This document shows positions 35,601-47,233 of a stretch of DNA of 64,000 nucleotides, one piece after another. The notes beneath the pieces were generated by a model, which made no database searches, was not told where the DNA came from, and saw only the letters and a program-made list of their open reading frames with translations. The DNA comes from Rhopalosiphum padi (lineage: Eukaryota; Arthropoda; Insecta; Hemiptera; Aphididae). Both the position numbers and the translations under genes were made by a program. Position 1 is the stretch's first letter. Every line of letters begins with the position of its first letter. The stretch is from positions 682,001 through 746,000 of the forward strand of contig NC_083600.1 in NCBI RefSeq assembly GCF_020882245.1, read 5' to 3'.

Positions 35601-36329
35601 CTTGGTGTGCTGTATTTTCTCAAAAAGATTTAGAAGTAAATACATCAATGATATTTGTAATTAATCCATATTTGTTGTTTAATGATTAATTATTGTGTAC
35701 TTTTATAGGTTTTTGAGTATGATGAAGATTTAAAGTATTATTACTTAAATGGATATGGTGACTCATACAACGAAAGACTTGGTTGTCCGATTGTAAAAGA
35801 TCTCATGAATAATTTCAAGTGCGTACCATACAATTATATAATATACATTTTTATTTATTTAGTTACTCGATTTTTTTTTTATTTTCATAGATATAAATCT
35901 CAAACACAACTCGGGCCAAAAGGAGTGTTTTATTTTGGTCATTCATCGAACGTGTTTAGTGCAATTGTTAGATTAGGGTTTGCCAGAGACACTTCACCTC
36001 TGCTAAGCTCAAACTTCGAGGATATGCGCAATAGAAAATGGAAAACATCATATTTGAGTCCTTTTGCATCAAATCTGATGGCCGTTCTTTACGAATGCCA
36101 TGGTGTGAAAAAAGTAACATTTTTTATCAACGAAGTTCCAATGACCGTGGAGAAATATGAATGTACATTATGTCCATGGGAGTTGATCGAAAATATGTTT
36201 GATCCAATTATTTCTAGCCCATCCTGCACGTTTGATGAAAACTCGTCAGCTTCCAGTGTATCCAGAACAATGAATTTATTATTTTTCACTTATTCATTAA
36301 ACATATTTTTTTATTTTAATTATTCATAA
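32620..36329 (+). CDS. MINPP-like histidine acid phosphatase 1 (secreted, probably GPI-anchored)
   Basis: Seven exons, 32620-32776, 34784-35076, 35145-35261, 35352-35475, 35535-35635, 35709-35818 and 35891-36329, join in frame to 446 residues. Multiple inositol polyphosphate phosphatases remove phosphate from inositol polyphosphates such as phytate. A signal peptide (MKFIVIIPLLIIFNCIKC) leads into FFASKTAYSYV, the counterpart of the family's YFGTKTxY. The phosphate-binding loop is LWLLSRHGTRHPG. Downstream family landmarks are VLSSPKERSKDSAFYF, MYDSCRFE, HPAWCAVFS and VLYEC. The C-terminal catalytic motif, HAE in the family, is here GHSSN, so the expected glutamate is missing. The protein ends in a hydrophobic tail (MNLLFFTYSLNIFFYFNYS) after a Ser-rich stretch, as in GPI-anchored MINPPs. 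Asn-X-Ser/Thr sites are common. Activity may be reduced or altered (inference). It is the first of a tandem series. Confidence 0.88.
33255..33544. mobile_element. Foldback MITE (290 bp) in intron 1 of MINPP-like gene 1
   Basis: The termini GCGTGAAGTTGCCC and GCGTGAAGTTACCC (minus strand) begin two long arms. CAAAATAAGTACATAATTTT in the right arm mirrors AAAATTATGTACTTATTTTG in the left. The flanking 8-mers AATATGAC at 33,247-33,254 and 33,545-33,552 are identical. A 95-codon open frame across it is an accident of the repeat and not a gene. Confidence 0.8.
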
Positions 36330-36941
36330 AGATTTCACCTAAAAACAATTACAACGCATATTATATTTACATAACATATTAACATTTAGTGACGTACGTA
36401 CTTGAAATCAGATTACATAAGAAGTTACGAGCTTGAATTACTTCAAATGAAAATTACATTTTTAATTAAGTTTTATTAATTACCAATTGTTTATATAATA
36501 ATTAATAATATAATAATCGTATTTACATTTTATTGAAGTATATCAATTATTTATAAATTTATTATAACATACGAATTCATTGTTATACAAATAGAAAATT
36601 ATATTTTGACATTTTTATGATTGTATTATAAAGAAATAGAAAAAAAAAATATAGCGTTACTCAATGAGGTATTGGAAAATTTACAAAATAAAGCAAATAA
36701 TAACCCGTATACATTACCAAAGGTTGGAATTATTTTATTAGTACTATGTACTAATGTACACAATCATTAGTTTATTACTACTTCACAGTTCGCGGTTATT
36801 TAACATCAATTATATACATAAATTCTTACCTTCATAGTGTTTAATTTTTATCAGTTATTTTTTTTAAGTACTTATAACATTGTGATAGTACTACTATTTA
36901 TTTTTATTTATTGAAATTAAATTTCAACTAATAATCTATAC

Positions 36942-37208
36942 CAGTGGCGTGGCGAGGTAAAATTTATATGTGGGCGAAGTACACTTAAAGAGGACCTTTT
37001 TAAATTTTTTTAGTAAACATTTTTTTAAGTAACAACAGTTGTTTAATAAATATTAAGATTTAGAATTTTTTAAAACAATACACTTTTGTACAGACACTTC
37101 TCCCATATTTCTCTATGGTTAATTATAAAGCCCTTTAGAACGCGAGGCCCTTTGAGGTGCGAGGCCGTGGGCAATGGCCCACAACGCCCACGCCTAGCGC
37201 CGCCACTG
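36942..37208. mobile_element. hAT-type MITE (267 bp)
   Basis: It starts CAGTGGCGTGGCGAGG and ends, on the minus strand, CAGTGGCGGCGCTAGG. The 8-mer ATCTATAC is repeated perfectly at 36,934-36,941 and 37,209-37,216. The interior is non-coding with a GC-rich right subterminal region. Confidence 0.85.
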
Positions 37209-37216
37209 ATCTATAC

Positions 37217-40200
37217 TTTGATTTAGTACTTGAAAGTTGAAGTTGATAATATCATATTTTTATCATATTTCTTTACTTACAACACATGACAAGTAAAAAT
37301 GCCATATATCTAATTTAGAATAATCCGTAGATTGAACTATGAGTTTTTAAAGTTTTTAAAGGTTTAAAGTAGAATAATATTATATGAAGTTCTTGAATTG
37401 TGTTGAGAGGGTGCGCAGGGGGGCGGAGCTCTTCTACTATTTTTTTTTCATACCTACCCGAATTATATTATTTTACTGAAACGGGGAGACGGCACAAACT
37501 TATGTCCAAATTTTTTTACTAAAATGTGGATTTTAATTTCCGTCAAATTATACAACGAATTTTACTATTTTAAATATAATAAACAATAATAATGAATTTT
37601 GCTATCTATTTAGTATATTGAATAAATTATGTATGTTGATTATTATTTTTTTTTATTTTCTACTTAATGTAGAACGTGGGTATTATTATCAAAAAATATT
37701 ATACTTGGAATTTAAATATCTGTGTAACTCAAAAGTGGTATTCAAAATATAAGTATAGTTGGTGAAGGGGCATGGGGAGCAAAGCCCCCCTCACGGGTTT
37801 GTGCTAAGTAATTATGCACTTGGAACACAGTTACTTTTAAGTACTTACTATTGAGGTCCTTCACTTAGTTTTTCCAAATTCGAGCACTGATGAAATTATT
37901 TTTGTTTATTAATTATACAAGATTAATTTAATTAACTTAATATGATAGGTATTTACTCATTCAGCATCAACATTTTTATACTTATAATATTATTTTAAAC
38001 AAATAATATTAGTTTGGAGAATCATATAAAACATCTAGTCTTAATGACATCAAAAGTTACAATCCTGTTTTCTTTTGTTTTTATATTATGTCTTATAACT
38101 AAATATTTTAGTAGCCTAGCTCAGTCATCCATGACCTTTTCTTTATTTGGGTCACACAATATACTTATTTTTGTTATGTTACGTGATCAACAACAGTCAA
38201 AATATTGTAATTCAGTTGTCTATTTTAGTAATGAGGGAAAGGGGTGGGTGATTCAGAAAAATAAATCGTTAAATGCTAATATCAGGTAAAAAATAATTTT
38301 TGATTTAATTTATTGTAACTTAACATGTTTCTTAAAAATTATAAAATATCCTGCACGGTGTATTTTAGCCTGAGCGTCATCATTTAAAAAATTAGATCGC
38401 ATTTATTATTTCATTTTAATTAGTTTTATAAACTAATAAACTGATGTTAAAAATTATTAAAGTTTTAATTTATTTTAAATAGGTAACACTAACTTCTTAA
38501 ATATTATGAAATAATAACTAAATTGATAAAAATAACGAACTAAGTGTTTATCTTTTAGTAAGTTCAGTTTTGTTTATTTATTAAAAAATAAAAAATTAAA
38601 TAAGTGGTATCAAACCTGTATAAATAGCAACCGTTTTTGAAATAGACTTAGTTTAAAAGAGTCGGGCTCATACACATTAAAACTTTGTGGTTGAATATCT
38701 GTGAAAAAGTGGATATAAAATTTGTAACAAACCTATAGAAATAACAACAAATATTGACATAGGTTATAGGTTATATTTACAATACGCAGATGATATCATC
38801 AAAACGCAAATTATTAAAAAAATGAGTTAATAAATACAAATAGAAATATTAGCACTTAGTTACCTAATATATTACCTTTTTTACTGTATAGCTATTTTTA
38901 ATACACAAACCATAAAATAATCTCCAAAAATTAATTTCAAAGCTTCTTCTAGTCTTTCTCGTATAGCTAGACATAGTTCAATGATCATAAAGTTTACTAT
39001 AAGTATATTGTTTTTGCATTTCAATCCTTAATAACTAATACTTCAGTATTTAATTTTGTAATTTAAAATATGAAAAGTATTAGATTAAATAAAAAGTTTT
39101 TAAATTAAACCTGTCAAATAATGTTAATACATTTTACTGTGTATATTGCAGTAATTTTGATTAATATTTTTTTTTTTTGAGATTGTTAGTTTAAACTTAG
39201 CAAAATAGATTTTCCATTGTTAATATGTTTGTGTTCTAGTTATCTAGTTCATATAAAAATAATTCTAAACTCTAGAGAGTAGAGACTTAATACTATCATT
39301 GATAGTTTAAGTGTATAGGTACTATTATCTATATTTTATAACTTAAATAACTTTTAAAAAAAATATTTCTGGAAGAATATAAATTTTTTTTAATAATTTT
39401 CAAAGTAACTGGGAAATACAAGTTCAAGCTTTGACAAGACTAGTGGGTATCACAAAAATTCGCAAATAATTTTGTAATTAAAAAATTTATATATTGTTCA
39501 ATTTTTATGGCTAAGAATTGAAAATTTAAGACAAGATTCATATAAGTAATTTTATATTATAACCGTAAAATTTAAAATAAATATATAAACAAAACTTTAT
39601 TTAAAGACACTTTATATTACATTTTGGTTTTAATTAGATATATTTTATTTAAAGAATAACAATTTAAAATTTATTTTGTAATTTAAAAATATTATTTGTG
39701 AGTATTAAAATAAACTTTTAATCAGACCCTATATCACATATATATATTAGGTATGGAAACAAAGTTGGTCTAGTTTGTAATGTTTGTACAAATTCAACGG
39801 TAAAAATCAGGGACTTTACAATGGATTTTCTTCAACTTTATAGTTAAGTTAACAAGTTTATTAGAACATTAACTAACTAGGTAAGTTCAAGACTTGAAAA
39901 AATAACTATAGCACTATATTTAAAATATAAATTAATGTCCACCTTCGATTATTTTAAAGTAGGTAGATTTATTATTACAGAGATTGGAGCACATATTATC
40001 CCTTTAATTAAATTAGTTTTTTCCAACAATATATGTACATTGAATAATCAACTATAAAAGTACCTAGCTTTGGTTTTTAAGATATTGAAAAATTTCTATA
40101 ATTTTTGGTTAAAAAATATATAAGTATAAATTGTATAATACATTAATACACATTAAGCTAACACTTAAATTTAAATAAATTATCATTATAACAAATTTCA

Positions 40201-41990
40201 ACTGCTAATAGTCTGGTTTTATTTTTATACTTTAGTTTTTGCACTCATAACATGTAAGTAATACCAGATCTTAACAGTTAAAAAAAAATATCATAAAAAA
40301 AAGTATTTCATTAGTTTTAATGTTTATTGATGTATCGATGTAATAATATTGAGGTAAAATACATAAAATATATAGGTGTAGTGAATGTAAATAATTGTTT
40401 TAACACTTGGCCTAATATCTGCCATTTCTGTACAAATAAAACATTTATAAAATATTACAATACCTATTCAATACATTTCGATAATTTAGCGTAATTTCGT
40501 GTTGAATTTAAAATCGGACTACAGTGTTACCTGAATAAAAATTTTTCTTTCAAATAAAAAAATAATAATAATCATATACTACTAAATCTTTGAAGCATAA
40601 TTGTTTTCCCTGTAAATTCATTTTGCCCATAGAAATATTTGATTTTATTTATTAAGTTCCCCACTTAGGGTAGCTTAGCCACATTTTTTGATTATTTAAG
40701 ATTTAATAATAATTTAAGCATAATATAGTGAGAATGTAAGATACATCCTATGCAATATGAGAATTATTGTAACAGAATTATTTAAAAGCAAATTGTATAA
40801 CTATAAAATATTAAAGTTTATTTTGCAATATATATATAGTTTAATAAAAATATTTTTATCTAATAAATATTATGCGAGCATACGACTAGTGGCATTGCGG
40901 CGGTCACCGTCAAATATTTTAGTTTTATTCTGGTGATTAAAAATAGACAAAAAAAAACTTATTTATTATTTTTAATATACCAAAAAAAGTATCCGTATTG
41001 GTACAGTTTTTTACTATTGAAATCAAAACAATTTAGATGATTCTCCTAGTTTTTTGGGAAGCATGAAAGTAAATAAATTTAATTAGATATTTATTTGTGG
41101 GCCTGCAGCCCTGTAATATTTTAGACCTAGTTGCGTCAATAGCTAAATGAAAATAAAGTTGGTCTAGCTTGTAATACTACTAAGTTGGTTTACACGCGAT
41201 AATTAAAAGTAATAAATTCCTAGTACTTATTTAAAATAATTGGAAAAAATTAAACTAATTTGAGATTGTAGTTGAACCTGATGCCGAAAAAGACCCCACA
41301 ATACTTATATTTATGTAAGTGGGAGACAAGATTAGATTAGGATACGCAACATTCCAACAATATGTTTTGATAAAAAAAAATAATTTTATTATTATTTAAA
41401 AGTGCATATTTGTAAAAGTACAATGAGTTATAGGTAATGGAATTAAAATGATAAGTCACCTAATCGATGATGGAGAGGTCATATTATTGCGATTACTTCA
41501 GTTACTTTGTGGGTGGTTTTTGGGAGAAAAATGATATAATAATAAACGATACGACTAATTAAATTCAGCTTAATTAAGATGCTCATAGAAGTCTGTAACA
41601 GATTTGAATAACTTTAATATTTAATTATAGCACAAAAGAGTAAATTATTATAAATCTAGACATATTTTTAAAAAATTTTAAATGGCACAATTACAATACA
41701 ACAGTATGGTATCACGCCCACAAGTATGAATTAAATAAATAATAATAATTTAATACGTATTTATGTTCCTAATAAATTTAGCGATTAATATGAGTTCCAA
41801 TCTAAAAAGTATAATAATGTTATAAGTTCACCACTAGTAGCGTAATAATCGTTTTTAAATGCACACATAAAATAATCTCTCAAAGACTTTATTTCAAAGC
41901 TCCTTCCTAGAACTAGTCAGTCCATTGTTTATTAAGTTCCTGTAAGTATTATTTTTCACACCTTATTATTAATAAGTATTAACTATAATA
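37217..41990. other. AT-rich intergenic DNA after MINPP-like gene 1
   Basis: No gene is supported over nearly 5 kb. Short G/C-rich scraps at about 37,408-37,432 and 37,763-37,800 look like worn transposon ends. The open frame at 38,014-38,289 lacks an ATG and has no recognisable domain. Confidence 0.5.
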
Positions 41991-43110
41991 CTTTTTTTTT
42001 TTATTAGAATAAGCCTCGGCAGCGTTGGTTATTGGCTAACATCTGACATAGTTTTTTGACATGATGTTTGCTAATACAATAATTTTTTAGTTTTTATATA
42101 ATATATGTTTTTTTTACAATAAATTTCAATTTCAATTTCTTTTATAAAGTTAAGTGTTTACTTGATAGTTGGCACGTTCTGACCTAATGATTAATAGAGA
42201 AATTCTAGAATGTTGTGATTGGTTCTGGCAGTTTCAGTTTGTCTGCATTCGACGAGTATATGTTTAACTGTCAGATTGACTCTACATGTTGCGCATTTAG
42301 TTTGTTCTTTCTTGTTCATTAGATAACCATGTTTGTATCGAGTATTTCCTATCCTTAGATGTGTTAGTAATACTTCTTCATTTCTATTAAGATTTGTTAT
42401 GTTTTTCCAACGTTCTGTTGTACATTTTATTTCACTGAATTTGGTTTTTTTTCTTCTTCATTTGAGTGACCATTTTTTTTTCAATCGAAGTATTAATACA
42501 TCTTAGTGTATATCTTCAAAAGTGCAGTGTTTTTCGCTTATTTCCATTTCTTCATTATTGGCTGCTTCTTTTGCTAGACGGTCTACTTTTTCATTTCCCT
42601 GAATGTTGCAATAGCCTGGTATCCCAGACAATAGCTATTTCATTTTCATAGTTATATTTCTATTATTTTTGATTTTAGGCTATTGTTGTTTCCCTGGTTA
42701 CTTAAACATTTTATGGAGCTTAGTGAGTCTGTGAATATGACGTAATTATTTAATAGTTGAGAGTTTTTTTATATATTTTATAGCAGAGTATATTGTTAAC
42801 ATTTCGGCAAAGAATATACTGCAGTTATTATTTATTTTATTTTATTTTTTGCTAAAAGTTAGGGGCAATGATAGCTATTCCAGTACCTTTTTCAGTTTTT
42901 GAAGCGTCAGTATAGGTATGTTTATAATTGGAGAGAATTATCTCATAAAATAGTTGTTTATATATGGTTGATGTTGTAATTTTTATTTTATAACTGGCTA
43001 ATGATGTATTTAGAGATATTTTTTGATTTGTCCACGGTGGAGTGTTTGGTATTTCATAGTTTATTATGTGCTTGAGATTTATTAGGTGGTCTGTTAACTA
43101 TAATACTATA
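41991..43110 (-). mobile_element. 3' part of a non-LTR retrotransposon with RNase H domain
   Basis: Read on the minus strand, about 42,870-42,925 encodes HTYTDASKTEKGTGIAII, the first catalytic segment of an RNase H domain. About 42,780-42,840 encodes FFAEMLTIYSAIKYI with the second acidic residue. 42,190-42,330 encodes a Cys-rich tail with KCATCRVNLTVKHILVEC and RQTETARTNHNI, typical of Jockey/I-type elements. A poly(T) run at 41,991-42,003 on the plus strand is the poly(A) tail of the 3' end. The reading frame is broken, so the copy is dead and 5'-truncated. Confidence 0.75.
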
Positions 43111-45887
43111 GAGTTGATTTTCAAAAAAAAAATTATCACATAAATTAAAATAAATACATCATCAAAAAACGGTATTTAAATAATATTGTTAATACATTTC
43201 TACTATAGTGAATTCAATAAATAATTTTTACATTAAATGTAGAGAATTTTTACTTTAGAATAAATGAAATATGTTTGTTTATTTTATGTGGTTAACGAGT
43301 CTCTTGTTCTTGTTCATAAAAAATAAATCATAGGCACATAATAATATCATTAATTATTTTAATACATTTAGGTATTTTTATTGATATCTTATGAAATTTA
43401 AAATCAAGTACGACTTCAAGATTGTAGTAATATAGATAAACAATTCTTAGTTTTTATAGTTAATTTTTTTTTAATCTGATAATTATTTCTGATTGATAAC
43501 TCAGATTTAACTAAAAAATTACAAAATATTATGTTCTTAAAAATATGTGTTTTTTTTTTTACCAAAAATAACCAAAGATGTGGAAACAAAATACAAATGC
43601 TAAAAAATCATGTTAAAAAAAATTTAAATCTATAAATTTGACTTAAAATTAATATTAATCAAATAACAACAATTTTTATTTATTTATTTTATTATTTATT
43701 TTATAAACTTAACTATAATTTTGAAAAATAATGCAAAAATTATAGTAAAATTTAGAAAAAAAATAATTGAGTAATTATTGAATCAAAATTATCGTTTTTG
43801 ATTTTAATGAATTTGTGATTATACAAATATGAATAAAATTATAACTTATAAGTGAATGATTAATGTTTATTAATTATAAAATATTATCAAGGATTCCACG
43901 TAGAATATTTTTGATTTTTAAAATATAAGCATTTTAAATTAAAATTAAATTAATATTATCTTAAAAAAGTTAAAAATAATATTAAAATTTGCAATGTCAT
44001 GAGTTAGTAAGACGGTTAAGTTAAGACAATACACATGACATGGGTACATGTCATCTTCAAATACCTATATTTTAAAATAATCAATTTAATATTTAAAGAT
44101 TGAGTTTAAACCTTTGGTTTCTACCCTCTGAAAGTCTGGTTTATACGTTTGTATCAACTAAATGATTAAATTAAGGAATATATTATTTAAAATAATTTTT
44201 TTATCTACCACCGTGATTAAAATAATTTATGAATCAATTAGTTTTATTTCTATAATTACCTAACTATAGATAATATGTACAAACTACAAAGCCAAGGATG
44301 ATATTAACTTAACTGAGAAATTCGAGTTTTTACGATAAATTTTATTTAACTATAGTTAAATTAATAAGTTAATTAGAACATTAATTAATTAGTTAAGTTC
44401 AGAACTGAGAAAAATATAACTTATTAACTTAGTATATATTTTTACCAAGTTAATACCCACCTTTGTTACAGGTAAGTAGTTTTATTTGTACAGAGATTAG
44501 ACCACATGTTAGGGCCTAAAGGTGTGCACAGTATGACTCACTTGGTGCGCAGTATGAAATTAAAAAGTGTGTACCTAACAACTAACAAGTCACTAATAAT
44601 CGAATAATGAAATTATTGATATTTTTAATATTTTTAATATTTATTAATATTTTTCATTAAACGCTTGAAATTTTGTAAAAATAACCGTAATTTTTTACGG
44701 TGTTATGATTAAAATGTAATATGATTAAATATTAATTATAATATAATTAAATTGTTATTTAAACTCAATGATCGTTATTCGTTAATGCTTTAATATACTA
44801 ATTGTTACGTTTACGTACATACCCATTACCCAACGTCTACAGTTTAGAATAATATGTAGTTTTGTATTTTATACACAGAATATAATTTATTTTGAATGAA
44901 TTAAATTTATATTTTATTTTTTGCTATTATTCATTAGAAATAGCTAGCTAATAACATTAATTTATTCAGTTACATAAATGAAAAATTTCATATTGTTTAT
45001 ACCTATATTTTAGGCTTTGATTTGGATGTTGAAGGGTGATAAAAAATGACTTAATTAATCCATCAATACACATGCATATATATTGATTAAAATATTAATT
45101 TAATCAAATTTTTTTTTGCATTTTCAAAATTAAAAAAAAGGCTATGGGAGATCTATACTTCAGATCCCCCCCCCTCGTGAGAATGTCCACGAATGCCAGA
45201 TTTAAAAATTCAAAATACGGCATTAAAAATATGTCTATTCTGGATGTCAAAACTACAATAGAAGACATTTCTTTATAAAAGTATCTTGAATTAAATAGGA
45301 CAATCTTTATTTATATGAGGGGTAAGTTAATTTGAACAGAGATTTTCTGAATTTTCATTTTTTTTATCTCTTACACTTCCCCCACCACCACCGCAAATAA
45401 TTATTTTTTTTAAATAATAACAGTTGGATGGGCAACGTGCCAACGTACCATTTTTAACTGGTCTGTGCTATATTTCAAATTACTTAAAATCTTAGGATTT
45501 TTCTGGATTTTATTTAATTATATATTTAATATTTATAAATGTTTATCGTAAAATGTATATATAAATTGTTATCTAGTATTGAATTATAAATGTGTCAGTT
45601 ATAAACTTAATTGACCTTTTTTTTTGCTTTCTATGTTCTCTATCCGCTAGATTTCCACTTTCAAAACATTGGCCCTCTAGTGGCTCTAGTTGCATTGAGT
45701 GCCTACCCTGATATATATATATATACACCTATATCGACTATATCATTATTTTAACATATAATTGAAAAATATTTCAACAACATAGGCATAAGTATTTATT
45801 AAAATATAAATATGAAATTTTTAAACTTTTTTAATAAAATAAAAAAAATAAGAACTTTGTTTTAGTTTTTTTTTTGGCAATACCTTG
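43111..45887. other. AT-rich intergenic DNA
   Basis: No gene found. There is a short C-run at about 45,168-45,175 and a (TA)n run at about 45,712-45,725. I see nothing else of structure. Confidence 0.5.
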
Positions 45888-46235
45888 TGTAGTAAACATA
45901 CATTTACTATGTTAGAATGTCATAGGCTCGTAGCGTAGACAACCTTGAACTGTGTGTGGTGTGAAAAATAAATGAGCAAGTCGCAATATAATTACAGCAC
46001 AATATACGTTTATTTGTCAACGACGGACAACAAGCAACTTTGACGCTGTCCCGCTGTAATGCTGCGATAGTGCGATCCAGTCAGTTATATTTATTATACT
46101 AAAGACGTGTAAACTTGCTACCTCTGGCTCTATTGCTGTCTCTATCGGACCTCTACTTAACGCATCCGACACCAAATTTTGTGATCCGCTCATATACTCA
46201 ATACAGTAATTATATTCGGACACTAGCCAATAGGT
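45888..46235 (-). mobile_element. Ty3/gypsy-type retrotransposon fragment with possible LTR
   Basis: On the minus strand the sequence reads LVSEYNYCIEYMSGSQN followed by LVSDALSR, the hallmark end of the RNase H region in gypsy pol (family form: ...EYxPGxxNxVADALSR). The frame runs about 68 residues to a stop. Beyond it, down to 45,888, is a non-coding block containing an AATAAA on the minus strand and ending ...ACTACA, which could be an LTR piece joined to pol by deletion. Only a fragment remains. Confidence 0.7.
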
Positions 46236-47233
46236 ACGAATTAAAAAATAAATATCACAATCAATTTTATAAAATATGTATACATTACAATTTACATAAT
46301 TTAAACTTACAAACTAATTGGTTGTTAATGTTCATGGTGTATTATACTATTTATTAGAATAATGGATTTCTTTTAGTAACGATTAATTTTCTGTTAAAAA
46401 GTCATGGAATTCTATACAAGTTTCCTTAAAAAATGTACTTAAATACTAACTACAAATACAAACTACTGGAACCCATATGGCTGCTAATGGTTACAAAATG
46501 GTTTCAAAATCAAATACTCTGAACACAATTACAATAATTACTTGTATGATTTTCTTTCTTCATTTTAGACATATTTTTGATATAAACACATAAAACCTAA
46601 TCCCAATCTAAGCTATGTTGGATTTACGTCGGCTTTTGTGAATTTGTTGAATCTGTCTCTAGTTATCTGTTTTACAATAAAAATATAGATTAGTAAAAAT
46701 CAGGATGAAGTCGGGTAATGCAATTAATATTTTATAAATAAAAATTATTTATATATGTTGTCGATTATTCAATATATATTTGGAAAAACCATTTTATTAA
46801 AAGATAAATTATACAAAATGGTTTTTAAAATTAAACAATTGCAATATTATTAAAAGTTGTCATTTTATTGTAACAATAAAATAGATATAATTTATTAAAC
46901 AAATAGATTTTAACGAAGCTAAATTGTAGTTTTCAAATTTTGTTTCAAATTTTATTTGAGTTATATGTTAAACATAACATACATAAGACTAGCTACGTTT
47001 CGAATTAATCAATTTGATCGTATTTAATTTACGAGCCCAATTCTGTCATACTGATTTAATAAAACCTAATGCAATTATTTTTTTATTACTTTTCAAAATT
47101 GATATTACAATATTATTTCATTGTAAGAAAAGTAAAATAAATTATATGAATAAACCTAACTTATATAAATATGTAATTAAAATTTAATTTTTAAAATTAT
47201 TTTCAGCGGATTATTTTATCAAAACATTGAATA
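46236..47233. other. AT-rich region upstream of MINPP-like gene 2
   Basis: No other gene. An acceptor-like ATTATTTTCAG ends at about 47,206, 27 bp before the start codon, suggesting a 5' untranslated exon further upstream, as in front of gene 1. Confidence 0.4.

Noticed and set aside
38014..38289. 91-codon plus-strand frame with hydrophobic start
   Set aside because: It starts at TTG, has no family resemblance and no splice or promoter context in an A/T-rich desert.
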